The notes: a model not told the origin generated them from the sequence alone. A stretch of DNA of 63,219 nucleotides from Meiothermus hypogaeus (GCF_003574035.1 NZ_QWKY01000011.1:1-63219); one strand, 5' to 3'; positions 46,401 to 54,836 are shown, numbered from the stretch's first letter. Made by a program: numbers and translations.

Positions 46401-47381
46401 ATGCAAACCTTCAAGGCTTTGGTAGTAGAAACCGGCGACCCCTACACGGCCCAGATTCGGCAGGCTTCGGTAGACGAACTGCCCCCCGGCGACGTGCTGG
46501 TGCGGGTGGCTTACAGCAGCCTCAACTACAAGGATGGCCTGGCGATTACCGGCGCGGGCAAGGTTATCCGCAGTTTTCCCATGGTGCCAGGCATTGACTT
46601 GGCCGGAACGGTGCTGGAGTCGGCCTCGCCAGATTACAAGCCGGGTGATGCGGTGATTCTGACCGGCTGGGGGGTGGGCGAGCGGCACTGGGGCGGGCTG
46701 GCGGAGTTGGCAAGGGTGCGGGCCGAGTGGCTGGTGCCCCTACCCGATGGGCTCACCCTGCAACAGGCCATGGGCATCGGCACGGCTGGCTTTACCGCCA
46801 TGCTGGCGGTAATGGCCCTCGAGGCCCACACCATAGACAAGAACCGCGATGTACTGGTAACCGGCGCGGCAGGGGGTGTGGGCAGCGTGGCTACGGCCCT
46901 GCTGGCCCGGCTGGGCTACCGGGTGGTGGCCTCTACAGGCCGCACGAGTGAAGAAGCCTATTTGAAGTCATTGGGAGCTGGTGAAATTTTGCATCGCAGC
47001 GTGCTGGCTGCCCCAGCCAAGCCCCTCGAGTCCGAGCGTTTTGGTGGGGCGGTGGATACCGTAGGTGGGGCGGTGCTGGCGGGGGTTTTGCCGCGCATGG
47101 CCTACGGCAGCAGCGTAGCGGCCTGCGGAAATGCAGGGGGGGTGAAGCTCGAGACTACCGTCTTCCCCTTCATCCTGCGGGGCGTGAACCTGCTGGGCAT
47201 TGACTCGGTGATGTGCCCCAGAGAAAAACGCCTTCGGGCCTGGCAACGCCTGGCCCACGACCTGCCCAAGCCCCTCCTGGAAGCGGCCATCCAGACCGTA
47301 AGCCTGGAGGAAGTGCCGGGGCTGGCCCAGGCCATTCTGCAAGGCCAGGTGCGGGGGCGGGTGGTGGTGCGGTTGTCATGA
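46401..47381 (+). CDS. AcuI/YhdH-type NADPH-dependent acrylyl-CoA reductase-like oxidoreductase
   Basis: This 326-residue medium-chain dehydrogenase lacks the catalytic zinc site. It has SSLNYKDGLAITG and PGIDLAGTV in the N-terminal part and the NADPH-binding VTGAAGGVGSVATALLARLGYRVVASTGR in the second domain. The sequence SEEAYLKSLGAGEIL, the VDTVGG and the FILRGVNLLGIDSV blocks place it in the AcuI/YhdH group, which reduces acryloyl-CoA and detoxifies related enoyl compounds. TATGTT (46389-46394) lies six bases before the ATG, so it is leaderless. The acyltransferase gene follows about 60 bases after its stop. Confidence 0.9.
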   Translation: MQTFKALVVETGDPYTAQIRQASVDELPPGDVLVRVAYSSLNYKDGLAITGAGKVIRSFPMVPGIDLAGTVLESASPDYKPGDAVILTGWGVGERHWGGLAELARVRAEWLVPLPDGLTLQQAMGIGTAGFTAMLAVMALEAHTIDKNRDVLVTGAAGGVGSVATALLARLGYRVVASTGRTSEEAYLKSLGAGEILHRSVLAAPAKPLESERFGGAVDTVGGAVLAGVLPRMAYGSSVAACGNAGGVKLETTVFPFILRGVNLLGIDSVMCPREKRLRAWQRLAHDLPKPLLEAAIQTVSLEEVPGLAQAILQGQVRGRVVVRLS

Positions 47382-47442
47382 AGCCATGTGGCTTCATGGC
47401 CGGATTCCTGGCTTTGGGCTTATTTGCTTATTATGGGATGCC

Positions 47443-48084
47443 ATGTACGAGTATGGTCTGAGGGTCTACTACAACACCAAAGCGCTGGCTAAAGCGCTGC
47501 TTCAGGTGCTGTTTGGTTTAGAGGTAGAAGGTGCGGAGAAAATTCCCAAGGAAGGTCCGGTCATCCTGGCCTCCAACCATATGTCCTTCCTCGATCCGGT
47601 GGTGATGGGGGTGGCCTGCCCTAGGGTGGTGAGCTATATGTCACGCGACGATGTGTTCAAATACCCCATCCTGCGCTGGCTTTTGCCACGGCTGTACGTA
47701 ATACCGGTCTCGAGGGGCGCGGGCGACCTGGGGGCGGTCAAAGCGGCCATTCGTACCCTTAAAAACGGCATGGCTTTTGGCATTTTCCCAGAGGGACGCC
47801 GTAGCCGCACCGGCTTTATCGAACCCTTCAAGACCGGCACGGCTGCGATTGCCCTGCGCACCAACGCCCCGATCGTCCCTGCCGCCATTATCGGAAGCGA
47901 TAAAGCCTGGCCGGTGGGCAAGGGGCCCCGTCTGCGGCGGTCCATTCGGGTGGTGTTTGGCGACCCCATTGTCCTGCCCCCAGGAAAGACCGACCACCAG
48001 ACCTTAGAAGAGGTGACCCGGCAGCTCGAGGCCGCTGTAACCGCGCTTTTGCCCCCCGAATATCACAGAAAGCCCACCGTTTAG
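47443..48084 (+). CDS. plsC: 1-acylglycerol-3-phosphate acyltransferase
   Basis: This 213-residue membrane-associated enzyme makes phosphatidic acid in phospholipid synthesis. It contains the HxxxxD motif (NHMSFLD, His46 and Asp51) and the glycerol-phosphate-binding FPEG motif (FPEGRRSR near residue 115), plus VIPVSRG and VPAAIIGS, all PlsC hallmarks. ATG 47443 is preferred to the in-frame ATG 57 bases upstream because TATTAT ends eight bases before it and the extra residues do not resemble the family. Whether its substrate is acyl-ACP or acyl-CoA is unknown. The HU gene follows. Confidence 0.9.
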   Translation: MYEYGLRVYYNTKALAKALLQVLFGLEVEGAEKIPKEGPVILASNHMSFLDPVVMGVACPRVVSYMSRDDVFKYPILRWLLPRLYVIPVSRGAGDLGAVKAAIRTLKNGMAFGIFPEGRRSRTGFIEPFKTGTAAIALRTNAPIVPAAIIGSDKAWPVGKGPRLRRSIRVVFGDPIVLPPGKTDHQTLEEVTRQLEAAVTALLPPEYHRKPTV

Positions 48085-48128
48085 CCATTCTGTCTAGGGC
48101 GAAACGGCTACCAACGTCGCCCTGGTGC

Positions 48129-48158
48129 TTGCAATTTGGAGATAAGGTGTGATACACT
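48129..48158 (+). promoter_or_regulatory. HU gene promoter
   Basis: TTGCAA (48129-48134) and TGATACACT with the -10 TACACT (48153-48158) are 18 bases apart, and TG one base before the -10 adds an extended element. A short leader with a strong Shine-Dalgarno site follows, in contrast to the leaderless genes nearby. Confidence 0.65.
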
Positions 48159-48191
48159 CCGTGCTGAAGGGAAAATAAAGGAGGTAACTGT

Positions 48192-48494
48192 ATGGCAAGA
48201 GCTGGATCCAAGAAAACCAGAACCAAAGCCGACCTGATCGACCAGGTAGCCGCTGCTGCTGGCTTGAAGAAAAAAGACGCTAAGGCCGCTGTGGACGCTT
48301 TCCTCAGCAAAGTCGAAGATGCGCTCAAGGCCGGTAGCAAAGTGCAATTGACCGGTTTTGGCACCTTTGAAGTGCGCAGCCGCAAGGCCCGTACTGGCGT
48401 GAAGCCCGGTACTACCCAAAAGATCAAGATCCCCGCTTCCAAGTATCCTGCCTTCAAACCCGGCAAAGCCCTGAAGGAAACCGTCAAGAAATAA
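48192..48494 (+). CDS. HU-family DNA-binding protein
   Basis: This 100-residue nucleoid protein binds and bends DNA. The fold is clear: helices with [47 protein letters not shown]-type blocks, then the [38 protein letters not shown] arm. An eight- to ten-residue basic N-terminal extension ([12 protein letters not shown]) is typical for Deinococcota HU proteins. AAGGAGGT lies before ATG 48192. A strong terminator follows, then repeat copy 2. Confidence 0.96.
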   Translation: MARAGSKKTRTKADLIDQVAAAAGLKKKDAKAAVDAFLSKVEDALKAGSKVQLTGFGTFEVRSRKARTGVKPGTTQKIKIPASKYPAFKPGKALKETVKK

Positions 48495-48509
48495 AATTGC
48501 AGTCCCTTC

Positions 48510-48546
48510 CAATAGAGGGGGGCTCCGGCCTCCTCTATTGCTTTTT
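48510..48546 (+). terminator. Terminator of the HU gene
   Basis: CAATAGAGG (48510-48518) pairs perfectly with CCTCTATTG (48532-48540), and a run of five T follows (48542-48546). It is 16 bases after the HU stop codon. Confidence 0.92.
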
Positions 48547-48567
48547 ACCGTACCTCACTACAGATTC

Positions 48568-48803
48568 ATACCAGATTCGGTTGATTCGTTACTGAATGGT
48601 AACGAATCAACCCGACCGAAGTTATCCGCGTAGCGGAGGACGATACCGCCCCTTGGAAGGGAGACGCTTTCTTCGCCGACCGACAGTGAAGGGCCATCGG
48701 CCCCCGGCTAGCGCCGGTACTCAAGGGAGGGGTGTGCTCTAGGATTCAAAAAGACAGTCTCTAGTGTTTTTGGTTTTGTAAACTGTCTTTTTGAATCCGG
48801 TAT
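48568..48803. repeat. Modular two-hairpin repeat, copy 2
   Basis: This 236-bp copy runs from ATACCAGATTC to GAATCCGGTAT. Left hairpin GGTTGATTCGTTAC / GTAACGAATCAACC (14 bp), one 38-bp module, then an insertion of about 38 bases (AGTGAAGGGCCATCGG to GCGCCGGTACTCA) not present in the other copies, then the right hairpin GGATTCAAAAAGACAG / CTGTCTTTTTGAATCC. It fills most of the gap between the HU gene and the convergent membrane-protein gene. Confidence 0.88.
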
Positions 48804-48938
48804 TGTCTCAAACTTGTAATTCAAGCCGAAGCTTACTGCTGTGCGAGACGTATCAGATTCCTCGCTTCGCTCGGAATAACCTACGGCGGAGTTGTTAGAT
48901 TTCATGCACGAAACGCAAAACTGCAAGAAATCAGCTAT

Positions 48939-49382
48939 TCAACCCAAGCGCAACAAGGGCCGCCACCAGGGAATGGCCAGCAACATCAATGCCAGGCTCA
49001 GCCCATACCAGATCAAGGCCTGGCGCTGTTTGATCAAGGCTTCGGCAGCTTTTTTGACGCGGGTGCTGCCTACATGCGCGAGCACCACTGCTGCCAGCAT
49101 CAACACCCAGTGTTCGGCAATGAAGAAGCGGGTCTGGCTATTTTGCATGGCTGCGCCCAAGTTGCCCCATGCGCTTTGTACCAGAGGGCTCAAAAAGAGC
49201 AGCAAGATGCCTAGTAACAGTTGCAAATCCATCAAGCCGGTATAAACCTGGCCGGCCTGGCGGTCGGCGGGCGCATAGGTGCGGCTTTTGAGCCCGCTCA
49301 GGCTTCGGTAGATCAGATAAACGGCGGCCAGCAGCACCAGCCAGCGGGTGATGTTGTGGACGGACAGAAGCAGATCGTACAT
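48939..49382 (-). CDS. Membrane protein of unknown function
   Basis: This 147-residue protein has four hydrophobic segments (ITRWLVLLAAVYLIYRSL, MDLQLLLGILLLFLSPLV, FFIAEHWVLMLAAVVLAHVG, LIWYGLSLALMLLAIPWW). His residues in the first and third segments (SVHNITRW, EHWVLM, AHVG) could bind heme, as in small cytochrome-b-like proteins, but no family is certain. Its start has no obvious ribosome site. The end of the gene points towards repeat copy 2. It may form a short unit with the nitroreductase gene 47 bases upstream. Confidence 0.65.
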   Translation of the reverse strand: MYDLLLSVHNITRWLVLLAAVYLIYRSLSGLKSRTYAPADRQAGQVYTGLMDLQLLLGILLLFLSPLVQSAWGNLGAAMQNSQTRFFIAEHWVLMLAAVVLAHVGSTRVKKAAEALIKQRQALIWYGLSLALMLLAIPWWRPLLRLG

Positions 49383-49429
49383 GCTTCTAGCCTAGAGCAA
49401 ATTTCTCTATAAAAACACCCTTGCTGCTT

Positions 49430-50050
49430 TTACCGCCACTGCACCACGCGCTCGAGGTTGTGGCGGTGGTGTTCGTGCCCCGCTTCATCCGCAATGCCAA
49501 TGGGCAACAAGGCTGTAATAGCCACATAGGAAGGCAGGCCCAAAAGTTCCTTAACCCTGGCAGCATTGAAGCCGCCCATCGGTACAGTATCGTAACCAAA
49601 CGAACGGGCCATCAGCATTAGAAAACCCAGCAAAATAAAGCCCTGAGCTTTGCCCCAGTTTTCCCGTTCTTCATCGCTTTTGCCCTCCCAGGCCTTGCGC
49701 ATATTGGCGGCTCTGGTTTGCTTTTGCTCTTCGGAAAACCCAGGGTGGAAGATTTCTTCTACCCGCTCGAGGGTGTCCTTCATATCGCTATATACCACCA
49801 ACACTGCAGGTGCTGAGCTCACCTGGGCCTGGTTGTTGGCAGCTTCGCGCAAGCGCTCCTTGAGTTCGGGGTCTTGCACCACTACCACCCGCCAGGGCTG
49901 AAGATTGTTTGAGCTGGGTGCCTTCAGGGCAAGAGCAAGTATTTCTTCCAATTTCTCTTTAGGAATCGGTTCGGGCTTGAACTTGCGGATGCTGCGGCGG
50001 GTTAGTACAGCTTCTTTGACCGAGAGAATTCGTTCGCTAACGGCTTCCAT
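49430..50050 (-). CDS. Nitroreductase-family FMN oxidoreductase
   Basis: This 206-residue protein has the NfnB/NfsA-type pattern: RRSIRKFKPEPIPKEKLEEIL and LKAPSSNNLQPWRVVVVQDPELKERL for FMN binding, a long insertion with a charged segment, and the C-terminal VPMGGFNAARVKELLGLP and ALLPIGIADE. Members reduce nitroaromatics, quinones or flavins using NAD(P)H; the substrate here is unknown. ATG 50050 is preferred over the upstream in-frame start at 50089 because the extra residues are unlike the family. Confidence 0.88.
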   Translation of the reverse strand: MEAVSERILSVKEAVLTRRSIRKFKPEPIPKEKLEEILALALKAPSSNNLQPWRVVVVQDPELKERLREAANNQAQVSSAPAVLVVYSDMKDTLERVEEIFHPGFSEEQKQTRAANMRKAWEGKSDEERENWGKAQGFILLGFLMLMARSFGYDTVPMGGFNAARVKELLGLPSYVAITALLPIGIADEAGHEHHRHNLERVVQWR

Positions 50051-50136
50051 ATAAAGGCCTACTGTAGCCCATCTTCTGTGGTCAACCATGCCACACTTTA
50101 CAATTCATAGCGTTTGGAACAGTTGCACCCCATAGG

Positions 50137-50193
50137 ATGGATCCTAAAAGTTAGTTGATCGCAGCAAAAATCAATTAGGAAAAATAGATCCAT
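50137..50193. repeat. Imperfect inverted repeat at a possible mobile-element edge
   Basis: ATGGATCCTAAAAGTTAGT and its partner ATTAGGAAAAATAGATCCAT form a long imperfect hairpin (outer arms ATGGATC / GATCCAT are perfect). It lies directly before an unexplained open region (50193-50444). Confidence 0.4.
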
Positions 50194-50444
50194 TGAGCCG
50201 CTCACCAGTTTGGCCAACGCACGGTTTTAAGGGTCACGTGCTTCCTCTTCCTCTCCACGCTCTTCGGATCCACCAGATCACTCTTCCAGACTGGCGTCAG
50301 TTGGCCCATGACCTCCGCCGCATCCTCATTCCTGAGGTCTGTCTCATTCCGTTCTCGCTGAGCAAGCCCGTCCAAGGCCTTACTCGATGCCTACCGTCTT
50401 TCATGCGTTACCTGGTGCAAATTCTCAATAGACCGCCTGTTTGA
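50193..50444. other. Unassigned 250-base region, possible decayed gene fragment
   Basis: The region has an open frame on the plus strand starting with TTG (begins MSRSPVWPTHGFKGHV; contains LPLHALRIHQITLPDWRQ) and another on the minus strand (SVERKRKHVTLKTVRW). Neither has a ribosome site, good start or recognised domain. Base composition is somewhat poorer in GC than the flanks. Together with the inverted repeat just before it, a decayed insertion-sequence fragment is possible. The remaining part of the 50051-50491 gap holds nothing further that I can identify. Confidence 0.3.
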
Positions 50445-50491
50445 ATCCGGTTATGGAACGCTTCAAGCAAGTTTCCTGCATACCGCTTTTT

Positions 50492-51223
50492 TTACTTCTC
50501 CCTCAAACCCACGGCCTCGTATAGAGCGCCTATTTCCTCGGGAAGTAGCTTGCGGGATTTCCCTGTAGGTAAGTCGCTGGGAAGGGAGAGCGGCCCATAA
50601 GCAACACGCTTGAGATAGGTTACCTGGTTGCCCCTGGCGGCAAACATCCGCTTGACCTGGTGAAACTTGCCTTCGTGAATCACCAGTTCCACTTTGCGGG
50701 GGTCGGGGCCAATGTGCAGTTCGGCAGGCTGGAGCGGTTCGCCCTCGAGTTCAAGTGTGCCCGATGCAAATACCGCTACATCTTCGGGCGTGGCCGGGGC
50801 AGCCAGCTCGACATAGTAACGCTTGGCTACCTTCCAGCGCGGGTGGGTCAGGCGGTGGAGCAACTCGCCATCGGTGGTAAGCAGCAAGAGTCCTTCGGTG
50901 TCCTTGTCCAGGCGGCCTACGGGCATCCAGTCGCTGCGCTGCCATTCTTCGGGCAGCAGGGCAGTGATGGGGATGCCGTCGCGGTCTTTGGTGGAGGTAA
51001 TGTAGCCAGCAGGTTTGTGGAGCATCAGGTAAAAATAAGCCTGGTACTCCAGCAACTCCCCCGCCACCTCGATGCGCGACATGGCGGGGTCAAACTTGAA
51101 GGCCGCGTCGGTGATGATGTTGCCGTCTATGGTAACCAGGCCTGCTCGAGCCAGCCGGTGTATCTCCTTGCGGGTGCCCACCCCCAGGTGTCCCAGCACT
51201 TTGTCGAGGCGTTCTTTGGCCAT
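50492..51223 (-). CDS. RsuA/RluB-family pseudouridine synthase
   Basis: This 243-residue enzyme converts uridine to pseudouridine in rRNA. It has an N-terminal S4 RNA-binding domain (about residues 1-55, RLDKVLGHLGVGTRKEIHRLARAGLVTIDG) and a catalytic domain with Asp106 in GRLDKDTEGLLLLT, then the EGKFHQVKRMFAARGN and VTYLKRVAYGPL motifs. Whether it acts on 16S or 23S rRNA cannot be read from the motifs. The ATG lies seven bases after a terminator-like hairpin with six T, and a strong promoter precedes that hairpin, an unusual control region. Confidence 0.93.
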   Translation of the reverse strand: MAKERLDKVLGHLGVGTRKEIHRLARAGLVTIDGNIITDAAFKFDPAMSRIEVAGELLEYQAYFYLMLHKPAGYITSTKDRDGIPITALLPEEWQRSDWMPVGRLDKDTEGLLLLTTDGELLHRLTHPRWKVAKRYYVELAAPATPEDVAVFASGTLELEGEPLQPAELHIGPDPRKVELVIHEGKFHQVKRMFAARGNQVTYLKRVAYGPLSLPSDLPTGKSRKLLPEEIGALYEAVGLREK

Positions 51224-51225
51224 GT

Positions 51226-51303
51226 TAAATAAAAAACCCCCGCTTTTTCGGGGCTGATAGTAAAAGTATATGGTCTTATGCGCTATGCGTCAAGGTTATG
51301 CAG
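51226..51303 (-). promoter_or_regulatory. Promoter followed immediately by an intrinsic terminator (cassette copy 2)
   Basis: On the minus strand CTGCATA, three bases, TTGACG (-35, 51288-51293), 17 bases, TATACT (-10, 51265-51270). Transcription should start near 51258 and meets the hairpin at 51237-51253 at once. Similarity with copy 1 at 1059-1132 covers CTGCATA-N3-TTGACGCATAG-N-GCATA, the -10, TATCAGC and the terminator with TTTTTTATT. The pseudouridine-synthase ATG is at 51223. Confidence 0.7.
51231..51253 (-). terminator. Terminator-like hairpin just before the RsuA-type gene
   Basis: On the minus strand CCCCG and CGGGG form a stem around AAAAAG, extended by one G, followed by six T. 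It is in the same direction as the gene it precedes, so it acts as an attenuator or produces a tiny RNA; no gene lies upstream on this strand that would need it. Confidence 0.75.
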
Positions 51304-51372
51304 GGCAGTCTCTGGTTTTGCCACGTTTTCCCAACGCTTGGATTGAGCGCTTTGTGATATAAGAAAGCTTGA

Positions 51373-52014
51373 ATGATAAGGGGACGCTTCACGCTGGTCG
51401 TAGCCCTGCCCAAAGGGCGCAATTTTGCCGATGGTTACAACGCCCTGGCAGGGGCGGGCCTGGCCCTACCGACCCTCGAAAACGAGCGGGCTTTGTTGCA
51501 CGGTCAGGAGGGGGGCGTTGCGATCCTCGAGCTCCGCAACCACGATGTCCCCACCTACGTAGACCTGGGCATTGCCGATGTCGGCGTGGTAGGCAACGAC
51601 GTGCTCCTGGAGTCGGGGCGCGATGTCTACGAGCCCGTAGACCTGGGCACAGGGGCCTGCCGCCTCTCGCTGATTCGCCACCCCCAGGCCACCGGCCCCA
51701 TCCGCCGCATTGCCACCAAGTATCCGCGCTTTACCGCCCAGGTCTTGCGCGAACGGGGTTTAGCCGCCGACATCATCGAACTGGCGGGCAACGTCGAATT
51801 GGCCGCCCTTACCGGGCTGGCCGATGCCGTGGTGGACGTGGTGCAGACCGGGGCCACCCTGCGGGCGGCGGGTCTGGTGGAGCTCGAGGTGCTGGCCCAC
51901 TCCACCGCCCGTTTCATCGTGAACCGGCAGTCCCTCAAGCTCAAGCGCGATCTGCTGCGCCCGCTTATCGAACGCTTGCGGGCCAACGCCCATACCCTGC
52001 CAGCCTCCACCTGA
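51373..52014 (+). CDS. hisG: ATP phosphoribosyltransferase, short form
   Basis: This 213-residue enzyme condenses ATP and PRPP in the first step of histidine synthesis. It has [31 protein letters not shown] and the PRPP-binding [24 protein letters not shown]. It is the short form without the C-terminal regulatory domain, so it needs HisZ as a partner, which is not in the window. It starts close to TATAAG with no clear Shine-Dalgarno sequence; the distance of nine bases is longer than for other leaderless genes here. No other his genes are adjacent. Confidence 0.95.
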   Translation: MIRGRFTLVVALPKGRNFADGYNALAGAGLALPTLENERALLHGQEGGVAILELRNHDVPTYVDLGIADVGVVGNDVLLESGRDVYEPVDLGTGACRLSLIRHPQATGPIRRIATKYPRFTAQVLRERGLAADIIELAGNVELAALTGLADAVVDVVQTGATLRAAGLVELEVLAHSTARFIVNRQSLKLKRDLLRPLIERLRANAHTLPAST

Positions 52015-52188
52015 CCGAAGATGATTTTGACGATGGACAAACACCCCTACGGTGTGGAGGCGGGTGTACGTCATGCACTGCGCTGCTGAAGAACGAGCTG
52101 CACTAGATACACGCTCATTGCAAGGCCGTTCTGGGTATATCAGCCAGTGCCCTTTACCAAGAACACGGCCGACGTAGAATCGAACCCT

Positions 52189-53205
52189 ATGAGCTACCGT
52201 AGACTGGGAAAATCCGGCCTGTTTGTTCACCCTATCGCCCTCGGCACCATGCAATTTGGCTGGACCGCCGACGAGCCCACGGCTTTTGCCATTATGGACG
52301 CCTTTGTGGAAGCGGGGGGCAATCTGATTGACACCGCCGACATCTACACCACCTGGGCTGCTGGCAATCCCGGCGGGGTTTCGGAGGAAATTATTGGTCG
52401 CTGGCTCAAGAGCCGGGGGCTGCGTGACCGGGTGATTGTGGCCACCAAGGTGCGCGGGGCCATGGGGCCCGGCGGTTCCGAAGGGCGCAACCATCCCTTG
52501 CAGCGTGAAGGGCTTTCGCGGGCCTGGATTATGCGGGCTGTGGAGGACAGCCTGCGCCGCTTGCAGGTCGACTATATAGACCTTTACCAAGTGCACTGGG
52601 TAGACAACCAGGTCCCCATCGAAGAAACCCTATCGGCCCTGACCGACCTGGTACGCAGGGGCTACGTGCGCTACATCGGCTGCTCCAATTTCTCGGCCTG
52701 GCGCTTGATGCAGGCTTTGTGGGCCTCGGACAAGCATGGCTTGGAAAGCTTTGTTTCCATCCAGCCCGAGTACAGCCTGGCCATGCCCACCCGCATGAAC
52801 TTCGAGCGGGAACTGGCCAGGGTGTGCGAAACCTACGGCCTGGGGGTGATTCCCTACAGCCCCCTGGCCGGTGGCTTCCTGACCGGCAAGTACCGCCGCG
52901 ACCATCCCCTGCCCGAAAGCGTGCGGGCCCAGGGCATTGCCAATGGGCGCTTTAGTGAGCAGAACTGGAACATCCTGGACAAGATTCTGGCAATCGCTCA
53001 GCAGCGTGGGGCGCACCCGGCGCAGGTAGCACTGGCCTGGCTCCTCTCCCGTCCCTTCATGACCGCGCCCATCATTGGGGCTAACAGCGTGCAACAACTG
53101 CAAGACCTGATGCCTGCGGTTCGCCTGCAGTTGAGCCCGGAGGAGATAGCTGCGCTGGCCGAAGTGTCGAGCTGGCCTCTTTCGCGCACCGAGCGGGAGA
53201 TCTGA
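52189..53205 (+). CDS. Aldo/keto reductase
   Basis: This 338-residue NADPH-dependent oxidoreductase has an (alpha/beta)8 barrel. The catalytic tetrad is visible as Asp and Tyr in [12 protein letters not shown], Lys in VIVATKVRG and His in LYQVHWVD. The NADPH-binding [10 protein letters not shown] and the QPEYSLAMP and [15 protein letters not shown] blocks place it in the AKR group with YhdN-like voltage-gated-channel-like members. ATG 52189 is preferred to an upstream in-frame start at 52147 because TAGAAT ends eight bases before it and [11 protein letters not shown] is the usual family start. Confidence 0.92.
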   Translation: MSYRRLGKSGLFVHPIALGTMQFGWTADEPTAFAIMDAFVEAGGNLIDTADIYTTWAAGNPGGVSEEIIGRWLKSRGLRDRVIVATKVRGAMGPGGSEGRNHPLQREGLSRAWIMRAVEDSLRRLQVDYIDLYQVHWVDNQVPIEETLSALTDLVRRGYVRYIGCSNFSAWRLMQALWASDKHGLESFVSIQPEYSLAMPTRMNFERELARVCETYGLGVIPYSPLAGGFLTGKYRRDHPLPESVRAQGIANGRFSEQNWNILDKILAIAQQRGAHPAQVALAWLLSRPFMTAPIIGANSVQQLQDLMPAVRLQLSPEEIAALAEVSSWPLSRTEREI

Positions 53206-53289
53206 TAGGTCAGACCGTTAGAGCGCAGGATGTCCGTGCTTATGTTGTGTCCCTACCGTGAGCGGATTATGAACCCGCTGCTTAGTAAG

Positions 53290-53309
53290 CTATCGGACAC
53301 AGCCGATAG
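53290..53309. repeat. Inverted repeat upstream of the cytochrome-like gene
   Basis: CTATCGG and CCGATAG form a perfect 7-bp stem around ACACAG, 38 bases before the start codon at 53347 in the promoter area. It could be an operator, since no T run follows. Confidence 0.4.
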
Positions 53310-53346
53310 ATTCTGGTGGTAAGTATAGCGCAAAGGGAGGTGGGGC

Positions 53347-53769
53347 ATGAAGCAGTATGTTTTGCTTGCAGGGCTACTGGGTGTAGCCATTGCACAGGGC
53401 TTGAACGGGGTTCCAGCGGCCTATGCAGGCTTCGCCAAGTGGGAGAAAGTGGCTACCAGCGGCTTGCCTACCGGCGGCCCCCACGCTGGCCAGGCCAAGG
53501 TGGTGTATGCCAACCCGGCTGCCCTCAAGGAATGGAAATCGGGCAGGGCTTTGCCAGTAGGTAGCATCGTGGTCAAAACAGCTGGCCCCACCCGCGCCCC
53601 CACCCTGATCGCCACCATGGAAAAGCGCCGGAGTGGCTGGTACTACGAAGAGTATTTCCCCGAGGGCGGTAGATATGTGTTGAAATTTGGTGGCCCCAAT
53701 GGACAACAGCTCTGTGTGGGCTGTCATACCGGAGTGCAAGCCAAGGACTTTTTGTTTACTCGCCCGTGA
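53347..53769 (+). CDS. Cytochrome P460-like c-type heme protein
   Basis: This 140-residue exported protein has a signal peptide (MKQYVLLAGLLGVAIAQG) and a single c-type heme motif CVGCH at 123-127 close to the C-terminus (followed by TGVQAKDFLF). The domain with KVVYANPAALKEWKSGRALPVGSIVVKT and MEKRRSGWYYEEYF resembles cytochrome P460, in which such a heme can be cross-linked to a Lys and oxidises hydroxylamine or nitric oxide. That function is inference; a plain electron carrier is possible. GGGAGGT precedes the ATG. It is convergent with the quinone reductase gene. Confidence 0.75.
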   Translation: MKQYVLLAGLLGVAIAQGLNGVPAAYAGFAKWEKVATSGLPTGGPHAGQAKVVYANPAALKEWKSGRALPVGSIVVKTAGPTRAPTLIATMEKRRSGWYYEEYFPEGGRYVLKFGGPNGQQLCVGCHTGVQAKDFLFTRP

Positions 53770-53814
53770 AGCTCAGACCGCTTCTGGCCTGGCTATTTGC
53801 TCCAACAGCAGCAT

Positions 53815-54804
53815 CTATGTGTTATATGGGATCGCTTGGGGATAAAGCAAAATTTTACCCACACTTTGGCGTTGCTCCATCAGGGCGTGGGCTTTGGGGG
53901 CTTCTTCCAGTTTGAACCGGGCCCCAATTTCTAGCCGAATTTTCCCGGCCTTAAGCAGCTCAAACACCGCTTCCACCGTGGGCCTTAGCAGCTCGGGTCG
54001 GCTGCGCCGGTAGTGTCCGCTGCTGTAGCCGATGACCGCCTTGTTCTGGCGGTGCAGAGGGCGGGTTTCGAAGGTTCCAGCCTGTCTGCTGGCGTGCCCA
54101 TACACCACCAGTCGGCCAAAGGGGGCCAGACACTGCATTCCCTGGTTGAAGACCTCGCCGGCCACCGAGTCCAGGATCAGGTCGGCGCCTTGCTGCTGGG
54201 TGAGGCCCAGTACCTTTTCCGCAAAGTCCTCGTAGCCCAACACTTCATCGGCCCCCAGGTTGCGCACAAACTCGGCTTTGGCGGGGCTGCCCACGGTTCC
54301 GAAGACCCGTCCGGCGCCCAGTGCTTTGGCTATCTGTATTGCCAGGCTCCCCACCCCTCCGGCAGCGGCGTGTACCAGCACGGTCTCGCCTTTTTGTAGC
54401 CGCCCGGCCCAGGTCAGGGTGTTGTAGGCCGTGACCAGCGCGGTGAGGCCCGATACCGCCTCGTCCGGAAGCTGGGGGGGAACGGGGTAGGTGAGTGCCG
54501 CTTTAGCAGTCACTTTTTCGGCATATGAACCGCCTGCTGTAAACACCGCGACCCGTTGCCCCACCCACAGGCCCTCCACGTCTTCCCCCAGGGCTTCTAC
54601 CACCCCCACCGCATCCAGTCCCGGTATGAATGGGGGCAGCGAGCCGGCCTCGTAGCCGCCCCGCCGGGCCTGCACGTCGGCGTAGTTAAGGCTCGTGAGG
54701 GTGGTGCGTACCAACACTTCGCCCGCTTTGGGGCTGGGGTCGGGCACTTCCTGATAGCGCAGGGTTTCGGGAGGTCCGTTTTGCTCAACCACAATGGCTT
54801 TCAT
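53815..54804 (-). CDS. NADPH:quinone reductase-like medium-chain oxidoreductase
   Basis: This 329-residue zeta-crystallin-type protein has no zinc ligands. It carries SLNYADVQARRG, GLDAVGVVEALGEDVEG and the NADPH motif HAAAGGVGSLAIQIAKALGA, then DLILDSVAGEVFNQGMQCLAPFGRLVVYG and the C-terminal KLEEAPKAHALMEQRQSVGKILL. It probably reduces quinones or electrophilic enones using NADPH. The start is divergent from trmH and about 30 bases away, so the two promoters overlap. CAAAAT lies six bases before the ATG and could be a leaderless -10. Confidence 0.92.
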   Translation of the reverse strand: MKAIVVEQNGPPETLRYQEVPDPSPKAGEVLVRTTLTSLNYADVQARRGGYEAGSLPPFIPGLDAVGVVEALGEDVEGLWVGQRVAVFTAGGSYAEKVTAKAALTYPVPPQLPDEAVSGLTALVTAYNTLTWAGRLQKGETVLVHAAAGGVGSLAIQIAKALGAGRVFGTVGSPAKAEFVRNLGADEVLGYEDFAEKVLGLTQQQGADLILDSVAGEVFNQGMQCLAPFGRLVVYGHASRQAGTFETRPLHRQNKAVIGYSSGHYRRSRPELLRPTVEAVFELLKAGKIRLEIGARFKLEEAPKAHALMEQRQSVGKILLYPQAIPYNT

Positions 54805-54836
54805 GGTGCTATTTTGGCACGTTACAATAAACCTTC

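Noticed and set aside
50436-50453. TTTGAATCCGG as a fifth copy of the two-hairpin repeat
   Set aside because: Only the last dozen bases match and the hairpin and left end are missing; listed only as a possible remnant.
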